Shown here in pieces: positions 1-8,159 of a stretch of DNA of 64,000 nucleotides. The notes under the pieces are model-generated. The model saw only the letters and a list, made by a program, of their open reading frames with translations, was not told where the DNA came from and ran no database searches. Source of the DNA: Pseudomonas sp. R76 (GTDB lineage Bacteria; Pseudomonadota; Gammaproteobacteria; Pseudomonadales; Pseudomonadaceae); NCBI RefSeq assembly GCF_009834565.1, contig NZ_CP019428.1:5084001-5148000 (forward strand), given 5' to 3'. The position numbers and the translations under genes are program-made. Every line of letters starts with the position of its first letter. Position 1 is the first letter of the stretch.

Positions 1-315
1 GTCTTCCGGCTCGGCGCCGGGGTTAAGGTTGACCCCGCGCAGAAACAGCAGCAATTCTGCGTCGGGCAGCGGCAGCAAGCGCGGACGGGTGTTTTCCTCC
101 AACAGCAGGTCGCAGGCGAACTCGCTCAAGCCGCTGGCTTTACGCAGCCACGTCTGGGTCTGCGGGTGGCTGCGATCCCAATGCAGCCACAGGCTTTCCT
201 GTGGCTGCAGCTGCAAGTCGTCAAGCTCAGTCCGGGCAATCGAACGCGCACCGCCTTTACCGTCCAGCACCAGGGCGTGCACCAGCCCCCATTGCGCGTT
301 TTCTTCCTCGAACAT
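1..315 (-). CDS. zntB: Zinc transporter ZntB, N-terminal part (runs off the window)
   Basis: The visible 105 residues begin with MFEEENAQWGLVHALVLDG and continue through WLHWDR and LLEENTRPRLLPL, which is the start of the cytoplasmic domain of the ZntB branch of the CorA family. These are pentameric inner-membrane channels that move zinc. The GMN signature and the two C-terminal membrane helices would lie beyond position 1 and cannot be checked here. The frame is open to the window edge. The gene lies 25 bp downstream of rraA on the same strand, so the two may be co-transcribed. The family call rests on N-terminal similarity only. Confidence 0.8.
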   Translation of the reverse strand, partial: MFEEENAQWGLVHALVLDGKGGARSIARTELDDLQLQPQESLWLHWDRSHPQTQTWLRKASGLSEFACDLLLEENTRPRLLPLPDAELLLFLRGVNLNPGAEPED

Positions 316-340
316 CCTCACCCCTATCGGCTACTGCGGT

Positions 341-832
341 TTATTCAGGCATTTTCAGCGGGCTTGGCGAGACGATCACGCCATTATTGTCCGCATAGAT
401 GTATTCGCCTGGGCGGAAGGTCACGCCGGCGAAAGTCACGATCACATTCAGGTCGCCAATACCGCGCTTGTCGGTTTTCATCGGGTGGGTTGCCAACGCC
501 TGCACCCCAAGATCAGTCTGGGCGATGACATCGACATCACGGATGCAGCCGTAGATCACCAGCCCTTCCCAGCCGTTCTTCGCGGCTTTCTCAGCGATCA
601 TGTCGCCCAGCAACGCGCGACGCAGGGAGCCGCCACCGTCAACCACCAACACTTTGCCGGCGCCAGGCTGGTCGGCCTGTTCCTTGACCAGGGAGTTGTC
701 TTCGAAGCACTTGATGGTGACGATTTCGCCGCCAAAGGAGTCTCGGCCACCGAAATTGCTGAACATCGGCTCAACCACCTGCACCAGGTCCGGGTAGGTG
801 TCGCACAAGTCGGGCGTCACGTAATGGTTCAT
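341..832 (-). CDS. rraA: RraA family protein (RNase E regulator A / HMG aldolase-like)
   Basis: This 163-residue protein has the RraA/MenG-like fold signature, with [34 protein letters not shown] and [19 protein letters not shown]. coli RraA binds RNase E and inhibits it. Pseudomonas relatives have also been assigned 4-hydroxy-4-methyl-2-oxoglutarate aldolase activity, and the metal-site region GGGSLRRAL and the Arg-Asp of CIRDVD fit that fold. I placed the start at [15 protein letters not shown] because it is the usual family N-terminus and has AGGAG 8 bases upstream; 25 extra in-frame residues upstream are unlikely to be coding. An RraB-type homologue occurs elsewhere in this window at 57341-57682. 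Confidence 0.9.
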   Translation of the reverse strand: MNHYVTPDLCDTYPDLVQVVEPMFSNFGGRDSFGGEIVTIKCFEDNSLVKEQADQPGAGKVLVVDGGGSLRRALLGDMIAEKAAKNGWEGLVIYGCIRDVDVIAQTDLGVQALATHPMKTDKRGIGDLNVIVTFAGVTFRPGEYIYADNNGVIVSPSPLKMPE

Positions 833-1062
833 CGAGAAACTCCTGTCGTTAAAGAAGAGGTCGAACATCCCACGGTGTACATCAGAAAAACGCATCGCAA
901 CAGGCATTCTTTAGGCAGTTGCCCGTCGGCGGCGGCCATGATCAGACCCATCTCATCGCAACGCAATAACCACTGCGCGACTGAATATGACCAGAAGCGT
1001 TTAATCCGTCATATATTAGCCGCAACCACACACGAGTGAAACGCCCTTGGCAGAGCGCCGGG

Positions 1063-2052
1063 TCAAACCGCTTCCAGTGCCTGGGATTCTGCCCCGGCTA
1101 ACGGTGACAGCGGATCTTTCAACCAGCGCTCCACCAAAGGCCATACCTCAGCCTGCGCGGCTTTGCTGACCAGCATCTCAACGTGCCCGAAATCCCCGGT
1201 AAAACCTTGCTGGCGCCCCAGGCACAGGTATTGGCGATGCTCCGAACCGACTTGCTCGAACAGCTTGCGGCACGCCCAATCCGGATCCTGCCGGTCGCCC
1301 GCCGCGCTCACCGCCAACAGCGGCACGTCAACGTCTGCCAGACCTTTCCACCAGTCCTGCTTGCCATCGCCAAAACGACCGAACAGGCCGTTCCAGCGCA
1401 TGGCTTCGATCATCACGCCTGCCGGCTCGTCCTCCGGGCCGCGCTTGAGCCGCGAACCGGACACTTCACCAAAGCGTTTCAGGAGCAAACGACCGGTCCA
1501 CTCCAACGGTGGAATCTTCAACGGCCAATGGGTGCGGCTGACCTGACAGCCAAACAGCGCCACCGAGGCCACTGCCGGCGCGCCCAGGTGCTGGCCGCCC
1601 AATGCCGCCGCCAGGGCCGTGCCGCCCAAGGAATGCCCGACCCAATGCGGAATTTGCGCACTTTGCTCACGCACAAACGCGCCAATGGCCGGTAAATCGT
1701 AACGCGCATAGTCGGCGACACGGTTCCTGGCATAGTCGTGATTGCGTTTGGACAAACCGTGCCCGCGCATTTCCGGGATCCATACATCAAAACCCTGGCG
1801 CGCCAGGTAAGCGCCCAGGCCGATGCCTTTGGGCGAGTACCAGAAACGCCGGTTGGAAAAACTGCCGTGCAACAAAATAACCGGCGTGCCCCGGTTTTCC
1901 GGGACATCGGCCAGGCCCAAACGCGTCACGGCCAGCTCGACGGTGCCGTCGGGGCTGTTGCCGGGTTTGAGGCGGTACACATCTTCACTTAAGTCGCCAC
2001 GACGTTCAGCGCTGATCAGGGCGACGGGAAACAGGTTGCTGCTGCTTTGCAT
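1063..2052 (-). CDS. Alpha/beta fold hydrolase
   Basis: The protein has 329 residues and a canonical alpha/beta-hydrolase core. The oxyanion strand is VILLHGSFSNRRFW (about residues 58-71) and the nucleophile elbow is GHSLGG with Ser141. Acid and His candidates lie in the C-terminal third (AAGDRQDP and GDFGHVEML). There is no signal peptide, so it is probably cytoplasmic. The substrate cannot be deduced. The ATG at 2052 is preferred over an upstream in-frame ATG because that extension would run through the terminator hairpin of ppsA. It lies downstream of ppsA on the same strand but beyond that terminator, so it probably has its own promoter or depends on readthrough. Confidence 0.8.
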   Translation of the reverse strand: MQSSSNLFPVALISAERRGDLSEDVYRLKPGNSPDGTVELAVTRLGLADVPENRGTPVILLHGSFSNRRFWYSPKGIGLGAYLARQGFDVWIPEMRGHGLSKRNHDYARNRVADYARYDLPAIGAFVREQSAQIPHWVGHSLGGTALAAALGGQHLGAPAVASVALFGCQVSRTHWPLKIPPLEWTGRLLLKRFGEVSGSRLKRGPEDEPAGVMIEAMRWNGLFGRFGDGKQDWWKGLADVDVPLLAVSAAGDRQDPDWACRKLFEQVGSEHRQYLCLGRQQGFTGDFGHVEMLVSKAAQAEVWPLVERWLKDPLSPLAGAESQALEAV

Positions 2053-2064
2053 AATGCTCTTGCA

Positions 2065-2099
2065 CAAAAAAGGGCGGCGTCCGGAAGGAGTTCCGCCCT
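2065..2099 (-). terminator. Rho-independent terminator downstream of ppsA
   Basis: Read on the minus strand, GGGCGGA and its complement CCGCCCT pair (2071-2077 with 2093-2099) and are followed directly by six T. A second perfect 9-bp hairpin, GCCGGTCAC/GTGACCGGC at 2114-2140, sits between it and the ppsA stop and may help stop transcription or protect the 3' end. Confidence 0.85.
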
Positions 2100-2158
2100 G
2101 CACAGATAAGAATGCCGGTCACCCTTGGCGAGTGACCGGCACTTTTGACGTATCGACC

Positions 2159-4534
2159 TTAAGCGGACGCTTGGCCTTCCGCGAGGAAGAACCAGGTTTC
2201 CAACACGGAGTCAGGGTTCAGCGAGACGCTCTCGATACCTTGTTCCATCAGCCATTTGGCCAGGTCCGGGTGGTCGGAAGGGCCTTGGCCGCAGATGCCG
2301 ATGTACTTGCCGGCCTTGTTGCAGGCCTGGATGGCGTTGGCCAGCAGCTTCTTCACCGCCGGGTTACGTTCATCGAACAGGTGCGCAATGATCCCCGAGT
2401 CACGGTCCAGGCCCAGGGTCAGCTGGGTCAGGTCGTTGGAGCCGATGGAGAAACCGTCGAAGAATTCCAGGAACTCCTCGGCCAGGATGGCGTTGGACGG
2501 CAGCTCGCACATCATGATCACGCGCAGGCCGTTTTCACCACGGCTCAGGCCGTTTTCTGCCAGCAAGTCGACCACCTGGCTCGCTTCGCCCAGGGTGCGC
2601 ACGAACGGCACCATGATCTCGACGTTGGTCAGGCCCATCTCATTGCGTACGCGCTTGAGGGCACGGCATTCCAGCTCAAAGCAGTCGCGGAAGGCTTCGC
2701 TGATGTAACGCGAGGCGCCACGGAAGCCCAGCATCGGGTTTTCTTCTTCCGGCTCGTAGAGCTTGCCGCCGATCAGGTTGGCGTATTCGTTGGACTTGAA
2801 GTCCGACAAACGCACGATGACCTTTTTCGGATAGAACGCCGCCGCCAGGGTGCTGATGCCTTCCACCAGTTTCTCGACATAGAAGCCGACCGGGTCGTTG
2901 TAGCCGGCGATGCGCTTGTCGACGCTTTCCTTGATGTCCGCTGGCAGGCCGTCGTAGTTCAGCAGGGCCTTGGGGTGCACACCGATCATGCGGTTGATGA
3001 TGAATTCCAGGCGGGCCAGGCCCACACCGGCGTTCGGCAACTGCGCGAAATCGAAGGCACGGTCCGGGTTGCCGACGTTCATCATGATCTTGAACGGCAG
3101 GTCGGGCATGGCGTCGATGGAGTTTTGCTTGATGTCGAAGCCCAGTTCACCTTCAAAGATGAAACCGGTGTCGCCTTCGGCGCAGGACACGGTCACGCCC
3201 TGGCCGTCTTTCAACAGTTGGGTGGCGTTGCCGCAACCCACTACCGCTGGAATCCCCAGCTCACGCGCGATGATCGCCGCGTGGCAGGTACGCCCGCCGC
3301 GGTTGGTGACGATGGCGCTGGCGCGCTTCATTACCGGTTCCCAGTCCGGGTCGGTCATGTCGGAAACCAGCACGTCGCCGGGCTGGACTTTGTCCATTTC
3401 GGACACGTCCTTGATGATCCGCACCTTGCCGGCGCCGATGCGCTGGCCGATGGCACGGCCCTCTACCAGCACGGTGCCGGTTTCCTTGAGCAGGTAGCGC
3501 TCCATGACGTTGGCCGAGGTGCGGCTTTTCACGGTTTCAGGGCGCGCCTGCACGATGTACAGCTTGCCGTCGTCACCGTCTTTGGCCCACTCGATGTCCA
3601 TCGGGCACTTGTAGTGCTTTTCAATGATCATCGCTTGTTTGGCCAATTCGCTGACTTCAGCGTCGGTCAGGCAGAAACGCGCGCGCTCGGCCTTGTCGAC
3701 TTCAACGGTTTTCACCGAACGACCGGCCTTGGCCTCGTCGCCGTAGATCATCTTGATGGCCTTGCTGCCCAGGTTGCGGCGCAAGATGGCCGGACGGCCT
3801 GCCTCAAGCGTGTGTTTGTGGACGTAGAATTCGTCCGGGTTCACTGCGCCTTGTACGACGGTTTCACCCAGGCCGTAGGCGCCGGTGATAAACACCACGT
3901 CACGGAAACCGGATTCGGTGTCCAGGGTGAACATCACGCCGGCCGTGCCGGTTTCCGAACGCACCATGCGCTGCACGCCGGCAGACAGGGCCACCAGCTT
4001 GTGGTCGAAACCCTGGTGTACGCGGTAGGAAATGGCGCGGTCGTTGAACAGCGAAGCGAACACTTCCTTGGCGGCGCGGATCACGTTTTCGACGCCGCGG
4101 ATGTTCAGGAAGGTTTCCTGCTGGCCGGCAAAGGAGGCGTCCGGCAAGTCTTCGGCGGTGGCCGAGGAGCGCACAGCAACGGCCATGTCCGGGTTGCCGG
4201 CCGACAGGGTGGCGAAGGCGGTGCGGATTTCTTCGTTGAGCTTCTCGGGGAACTCGGCTTCCATGATCCATTGACGAATCTGGGCACCGGTCTTGGCCAG
4301 GGCGTTGACGTCATCGACGTCCAGGGCGTCCAGCGCGGCGTGGATCTGAGCATTGAGGCCGCTCAGTTCGAGGAAATCGCGGTAAGCCTGGGCCGTGGTG
4401 GCGAAACCACCGGGCACCGAGACACCAGCGCCTGCAAGATTACTGATCATCTCGCCGAGGGATGCGTTCTTGCCCCCCACATGCTCTACATCATGGACGC
4501 CGAGCTTATCGAGGGAAACTACGTACTCTACCAA
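2159..4534 (-). CDS. ppsA: Phosphoenolpyruvate synthase
   Basis: This 791-residue enzyme converts pyruvate and ATP to PEP, AMP and phosphate for gluconeogenesis. The N-terminal ATP-binding domain begins [11 protein letters not shown] and contains [22 protein letters not shown]. The swivelling phosphohistidine domain carries [21 protein letters not shown] with the catalytic His418. The C-terminal PEP/pyruvate barrel includes [16 protein letters not shown] and [10 protein letters not shown]. Length is normal for the family. It is divergent from ppsR across 178 bp, the usual Pseudomonas arrangement, and its product is the target of that kinase/pyrophosphorylase. A strong terminator follows it. 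Confidence 0.97.
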   Translation of the reverse strand: MVEYVVSLDKLGVHDVEHVGGKNASLGEMISNLAGAGVSVPGGFATTAQAYRDFLELSGLNAQIHAALDALDVDDVNALAKTGAQIRQWIMEAEFPEKLNEEIRTAFATLSAGNPDMAVAVRSSATAEDLPDASFAGQQETFLNIRGVENVIRAAKEVFASLFNDRAISYRVHQGFDHKLVALSAGVQRMVRSETGTAGVMFTLDTESGFRDVVFITGAYGLGETVVQGAVNPDEFYVHKHTLEAGRPAILRRNLGSKAIKMIYGDEAKAGRSVKTVEVDKAERARFCLTDAEVSELAKQAMIIEKHYKCPMDIEWAKDGDDGKLYIVQARPETVKSRTSANVMERYLLKETGTVLVEGRAIGQRIGAGKVRIIKDVSEMDKVQPGDVLVSDMTDPDWEPVMKRASAIVTNRGGRTCHAAIIARELGIPAVVGCGNATQLLKDGQGVTVSCAEGDTGFIFEGELGFDIKQNSIDAMPDLPFKIMMNVGNPDRAFDFAQLPNAGVGLARLEFIINRMIGVHPKALLNYDGLPADIKESVDKRIAGYNDPVGFYVEKLVEGISTLAAAFYPKKVIVRLSDFKSNEYANLIGGKLYEPEEENPMLGFRGASRYISEAFRDCFELECRALKRVRNEMGLTNVEIMVPFVRTLGEASQVVDLLAENGLSRGENGLRVIMMCELPSNAILAEEFLEFFDGFSIGSNDLTQLTLGLDRDSGIIAHLFDERNPAVKKLLANAIQACNKAGKYIGICGQGPSDHPDLAKWLMEQGIESVSLNPDSVLETWFFLAEGQASA

Positions 4535-4712
4535 GGTGATCTCTCCACTTTCTGTGTTGGAAAAGCTCAGGACGCCGGCTGCTCAGTAGGAGCAAACGCC
4601 AGCGCTTGTGGCCTGGACCTGGAAAATAAGTGAGAATGCTGCCCACTGCGGGACGGCAAAATCGCGCCTATCATATCCAAGATTCGCCATCAGCTTAAGG
4701 CCCAGGGCTCAA

Positions 4713-5531
4713 ATGAAACGATCTGCTTTCTTTATCTCCGACGGCACCGGCATCACAGCCGAAACATTGGGCCAGAGCCTGCTCGCGCAGTTCGAAAACA
4801 TTACCTTCGCCAAATTCACGCGGCCCTATATCGACAGCGTGGATAAAGCGCGGGCCATGGTACAACAAATCAATCTGGCGGCTGAAAAAGACGGTTTTCG
4901 GCCGATCATTTTTGACACCATCGTCAATCAAGACATCCGTGAGATCCTCGCAACCTCCAATGGTTTCATGATCGACATCTTCTCCACGTTCCTGGCGCCG
5001 CTGGAACAGGAGTTGAGTGAACACTCCTCCTATTCTGTAGGAAAGTCCCATTCCATTGGGCACAACTCCAATTATATGGAGCGTATCGAGGCGGTGAACT
5101 TCGCCCTCGACAACGATGACGGCGCCCGCACGCACTATTACGACAAGGCCGATTTGATCCTGGTGGGCGTGTCCCGCTGCGGCAAGACGCCGACGTGCCT
5201 GTACATGGCCATGCAGTTCGGCATCCGCGCGGCCAACTATCCGCTGACCGAAGACGACATGGAGCACCTGACACTGCCGGCCGCCTTGCGCGCGCACCAA
5301 CACAAGCTGTTCGGCCTGACGATTGACCCGGATCGGCTGACGGCGATCCGCAATGAGCGCAAGCCCAACAGCCGCTATTCGAGCTATGCACAGTGCGAGT
5401 TCGAAGTGCGCGAAGTGGAAAATCTGTTCCGTCGCGAGAATATTGCGCACATCAATTCCACGCATTTCTCGGTGGAAGAGATCTCGGCGAAGATTTTGGT
5501 GGAGAAGGGTGTAGAGCGCAGGTTCAAATAG
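4713..5531 (+). CDS. ppsR: PEP synthase regulatory kinase/pyrophosphorylase
   Basis: This 272-residue DUF299 protein catalyses ADP-dependent phosphorylation of PEP synthase on a Thr next to the catalytic His, and the reverse phosphate-dependent reaction. The N-terminus [19 protein letters not shown] is typical. A P-loop-like GVSRCGKT (residues 152-159) is the nucleotide site, and [17 protein letters not shown] closes the protein. I chose ATG 4713; an open frame upstream from 4608 lacks family similarity. The divergent gene ppsA is its known substrate. A REP pair follows 20 bp after the stop. Confidence 0.95.
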   Translation: MKRSAFFISDGTGITAETLGQSLLAQFENITFAKFTRPYIDSVDKARAMVQQINLAAEKDGFRPIIFDTIVNQDIREILATSNGFMIDIFSTFLAPLEQELSEHSSYSVGKSHSIGHNSNYMERIEAVNFALDNDDGARTHYYDKADLILVGVSRCGKTPTCLYMAMQFGIRAANYPLTEDDMEHLTLPAALRAHQHKLFGLTIDPDRLTAIRNERKPNSRYSSYAQCEFEVREVENLFRRENIAHINSTHFSVEEISAKILVEKGVERRFK

Positions 5532-5550
5532 TTGTATTGCCTGATATGGC

Positions 5551-5636
5551 CCCATCGCAGGCAAGCCAGCTCCCACAGTTGACTGAGTTCCAACACTGGA
5601 ATGCATTCAAATGTGGGAGCTGGCTTGCCTGCGATG
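5551..5636. repeat. REP pair (inverted)
   Basis: Two copies of a REP core of the GTGGGAGCTGGCTTGCCTGC type face each other as an imperfect inverted pair (REP-spacer-REP). The pair fills the convergent gap between ppsR and the MocR-type gene. Confidence 0.9.
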
Positions 5637-5651
5637 AACGATAACGCGGTC

Positions 5652-7076
5652 CTACAGGTGAAACCTGCCACCGCCCTGCCCCAACGCGGTCGCCAGCGCA
5701 TCAAACCCCGCCCGCAACAACTGATCATCCCCCGACGTGTTACAGATGCTCGCCCGAATAAACTGCGGCACCGCTGTTTGCCCGACGGCAAAGGCTTCGG
5801 CCGTGGCGATCAGGTAATTATTCTGCTTAAGCTCTGCCTCAATTTCCGACGCACGCCATGGCTCCGGTACTTCAATCCAGAAGTGCGGGCTGTTGAGGTG
5901 AGTGCGGTATTCAAGGCCGGCCAACAGGTCGCCCACCAGGGCTTTGCGGCGGCTGATCTCGTTGATCTGCTGGCGTAGCAGGTATTCCGCCGTGCCGTTT
6001 TCGATCCACTGCGTTGCCAGCTCCAACGTCACCGGCGTGGCCATCCAGCAGGTTGAGCGCAGGGCTGCAGAAATACGGCTGACCAGCGCCGGTGGCGCGT
6101 GCACATAGCCCACCCGTAATCCGGCGGACACGGCCTTGCTCAGGCTGCTGATCAAAATCGTACGTTCAGGCGCGAAATGGCTGAGGGGCGGCGGCCGGTC
6201 TTCTACCAATACGCCGTGGGCTTCGTCCTCAAGAATCAGCAGGTTGTGTTCACGACAGACTTTGACCAAGGCTTCCCGGCGCGCCACCGATAACACCGCC
6301 GTCGTCGGGTTCTGGATAGTGGGCGTGCAATACAACGCCGAAACCCGGTGATTACGACAGACTTCATCCAGCGCGCCCGGCAGCACACCTTCTTCGTCCA
6401 TCTCCAGGCCGATCAGCCGTACGCCGAGCATGCGCGCGGCCGTGATCAGCCCAGGGTAGGTAAGCTGTTCAGTGACCACCGTATCGCCCGCCCGCAACAG
6501 CGCCATCATCGCGCAGAGCAAGCCATGCTGGCCGCCATTGACGCAGATGACCTGCTCGGGAATCGGGTGAAAATCACGCTGTACCAGCCACTGCGCCCCT
6601 GCTTCGCGGTAGCGCGGCAACCCTGCATCCGGGGTATAGGCGCTGATGTCCTGGAGGAACTTGGCGTTGGTCGACAGGGTTTGGAAACTCTGGGCCAGAA
6701 ACACGGTTTCCTGCCCCGGTATATGCATGTTGCGGCTCATGTCGAAGTAATGACGCGGCTCCTCGCTGACGTTGCGAAAGCCTTCGTCACGCTGGCGCTC
6801 CATCCCACGCTTGCGCACGAATGTGCCGTCACCCACTCGCGCCACCACCAACCCCAGGCGCTCCAGCTCGCCGTAGGCGCGGCTGATGGTGCCGATGGTC
6901 ACACCCAGATTGTCGGAAAGCACCCGATGGGGCGGCAGTTTTCGTCCGGGTTCAATCAAGCCTTCGAGGATGCCGCGCTCCATCACATCGGACAGGCGTT
7001 TGTACTTCACGCCCTGACCGCTGGACAACCCCTCACGCATAATTGACACCATGTCAATATTTGTTTTGACAGCCAT
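5652..7076 (-). CDS. MocR-type PLP-dependent transcriptional regulator
   Basis: The protein has 474 residues. An N-terminal GntR-type winged helix (about residues 25-90, with KLPPHRVLSDNLGVTIGTISRAYGELERLG) is fused to a fold-type I aminotransferase domain. That domain keeps the PLP site: NGGQHGLLCAM, the SLSK Schiff-base lysine region and GLRVGYVHAP. MocR regulators bind PLP and an amino-acid-related ligand and usually control a divergent gene. Here the divergent unit is the EamA exporter/thiocarboxylate cysteine operon, 103 bp away, which makes that operon the likely target. Two adjacent ATGs exist; the second (7076) has better spacing to AGGG. Confidence 0.88.
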   Translation of the reverse strand: MAVKTNIDMVSIMREGLSSGQGVKYKRLSDVMERGILEGLIEPGRKLPPHRVLSDNLGVTIGTISRAYGELERLGLVVARVGDGTFVRKRGMERQRDEGFRNVSEEPRHYFDMSRNMHIPGQETVFLAQSFQTLSTNAKFLQDISAYTPDAGLPRYREAGAQWLVQRDFHPIPEQVICVNGGQHGLLCAMMALLRAGDTVVTEQLTYPGLITAARMLGVRLIGLEMDEEGVLPGALDEVCRNHRVSALYCTPTIQNPTTAVLSVARREALVKVCREHNLLILEDEAHGVLVEDRPPPLSHFAPERTILISSLSKAVSAGLRVGYVHAPPALVSRISAALRSTCWMATPVTLELATQWIENGTAEYLLRQQINEISRRKALVGDLLAGLEYRTHLNSPHFWIEVPEPWRASEIEAELKQNNYLIATAEAFAVGQTAVPQFIRASICNTSGDDQLLRAGFDALATALGQGGGRFHL

Positions 7077-7160
7077 CATTCGCCCTAATAGTGTGCTTTT
7101 ACGGGTTCAATCACCGGATGAAACAACTTAATACACAGTCAATATAGAGTTCAATTCCGG
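7053..7160. promoter_or_regulatory. Divergent control region with direct repeats
   Basis: The interval between and overlapping the MocR and exporter starts holds two kinds of direct repeat. GTCAATAT occurs at 7053-7060 and 7138-7145. GTTCAATCACCGG at 7105-7117 is nearly repeated as GTTCAATTCCGG at 7149-7160. MocR/PdxR-type regulators typically bind direct repeats, so these are candidate operator sites. Function is inferred from position and repetition only. Confidence 0.5.
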
Positions 7161-7179
7161 CTCAGGGAAGCAATAAACG

Positions 7180-8130
7180 ATGCCAATGTCCGCCGTTCTT
7201 GAAAACACAACAAAAACAAAAACTCAGAAACAGTGGTTGGCCGGCCTGGTCACCAGCGTGATGTTTCTTATCGTGTGCCTGAGTTGGGGCACCACGTGGC
7301 TGGGCATCAAGATCGCCGTCGAAAGCGTGCCACCGCTGACCTCGGCGGGCCTGCGCTTCCTGATCGCGTTCCCGCTGTTCCTGTGTTTTGCCCTGGTGCG
7401 CCGCGAGCCGATTTTGTTCCCGCGCGAAAGCCGCTGGTTCTTCGTATTTGTGACCTTGTCCTACTTCAGCGTTCCCTATTACCTGCTCAACTACGGCGAG
7501 ATGCATGTTTCCTCCGGCCTGACCGCCCTGCTGTTCAGCTGCATGCCGGTGTTTATCCTGATCTTCTCCGCGCTGTTTCTGCGTGAGCGCATCTATTTTT
7601 CCCAGGTGGTCGGCATCGGCATCGGTTTCGGCAGCCTCTACATGATCATCAAGAGCCAGGGCCTGCACCTGGACCACGCCGAGTTCTTCGGGGTACTGGC
7701 GATTCTGACCGCCGCAATCATGCATGCCTTGTGCTACGTCATTACCAAGCAAAAAGGCAGCGCCATCAGTGTGATCACCTACAACACCCTGCCCATCGGC
7801 ATTGCCGGGCTGATGCTGTTCGTGGCGGGCCTGTGGTTTGAAACACCGACCTTCGAAAACATCACCCTGCGCTCCTGGAGCGCGCTGTTTTACCTGGGGT
7901 TGGTGGCATCGGTGGGCGGTTTTATCGTGTACTTCATGCTGCTAAAACGCTTGAGCCCGATCATTTTGTCGTTCGTATTCATCATTTTCCCGGTGTTCGC
8001 GGTGATCATCGGCGCCTGGTACGAAGGCGTGGAAATCTCCCGAGACCTGATGCTGTACTCGGCCATCCTGCTGGCCGGTTTTGCGATCACCAAGTTGCCG
8101 GTTGAAAAACTCCTGGCCAAGAAAAATTGA
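7180..8130 (+). CDS. EamA/DMT family transporter (candidate cysteine/O-acetylserine exporter)
   Basis: This 316-residue integral membrane protein has about ten hydrophobic helices in two EamA repeats: CLSWGTTWLGIKIAVESVPP in the first half and AILTAAIMHALCYVITKQKG opening the second. Members of this superfamily include the cysteine and O-acetylserine exporters EamA and YfiK-like pumps, as well as many transporters of unknown substrate. It is the first gene of the operon with the thiocarboxylate fusion, 29 bp upstream of it. Because the downstream genes make O-acetylserine and cysteine, export of one of these is the best guess. That substrate is inferred from context, not seen in the protein. 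Confidence 0.85.
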   Translation: MPMSAVLENTTKTKTQKQWLAGLVTSVMFLIVCLSWGTTWLGIKIAVESVPPLTSAGLRFLIAFPLFLCFALVRREPILFPRESRWFFVFVTLSYFSVPYYLLNYGEMHVSSGLTALLFSCMPVFILIFSALFLRERIYFSQVVGIGIGFGSLYMIIKSQGLHLDHAEFFGVLAILTAAIMHALCYVITKQKGSAISVITYNTLPIGIAGLMLFVAGLWFETPTFENITLRSWSALFYLGLVASVGGFIVYFMLLKRLSPIILSFVFIIFPVFAVIIGAWYEGVEISRDLMLYSAILLAGFAITKLPVEKLLAKKN

Positions 8131-8159
8131 CCCTCCAATACCAGCAACGCGAGAGAAAC

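Noticed and set aside
1823..4633. Long + strand open frame opposite ppsA
   Set aside because: Mirror of the codon bias of ppsA; no plausible protein features, and it would run through the ppsA terminator.
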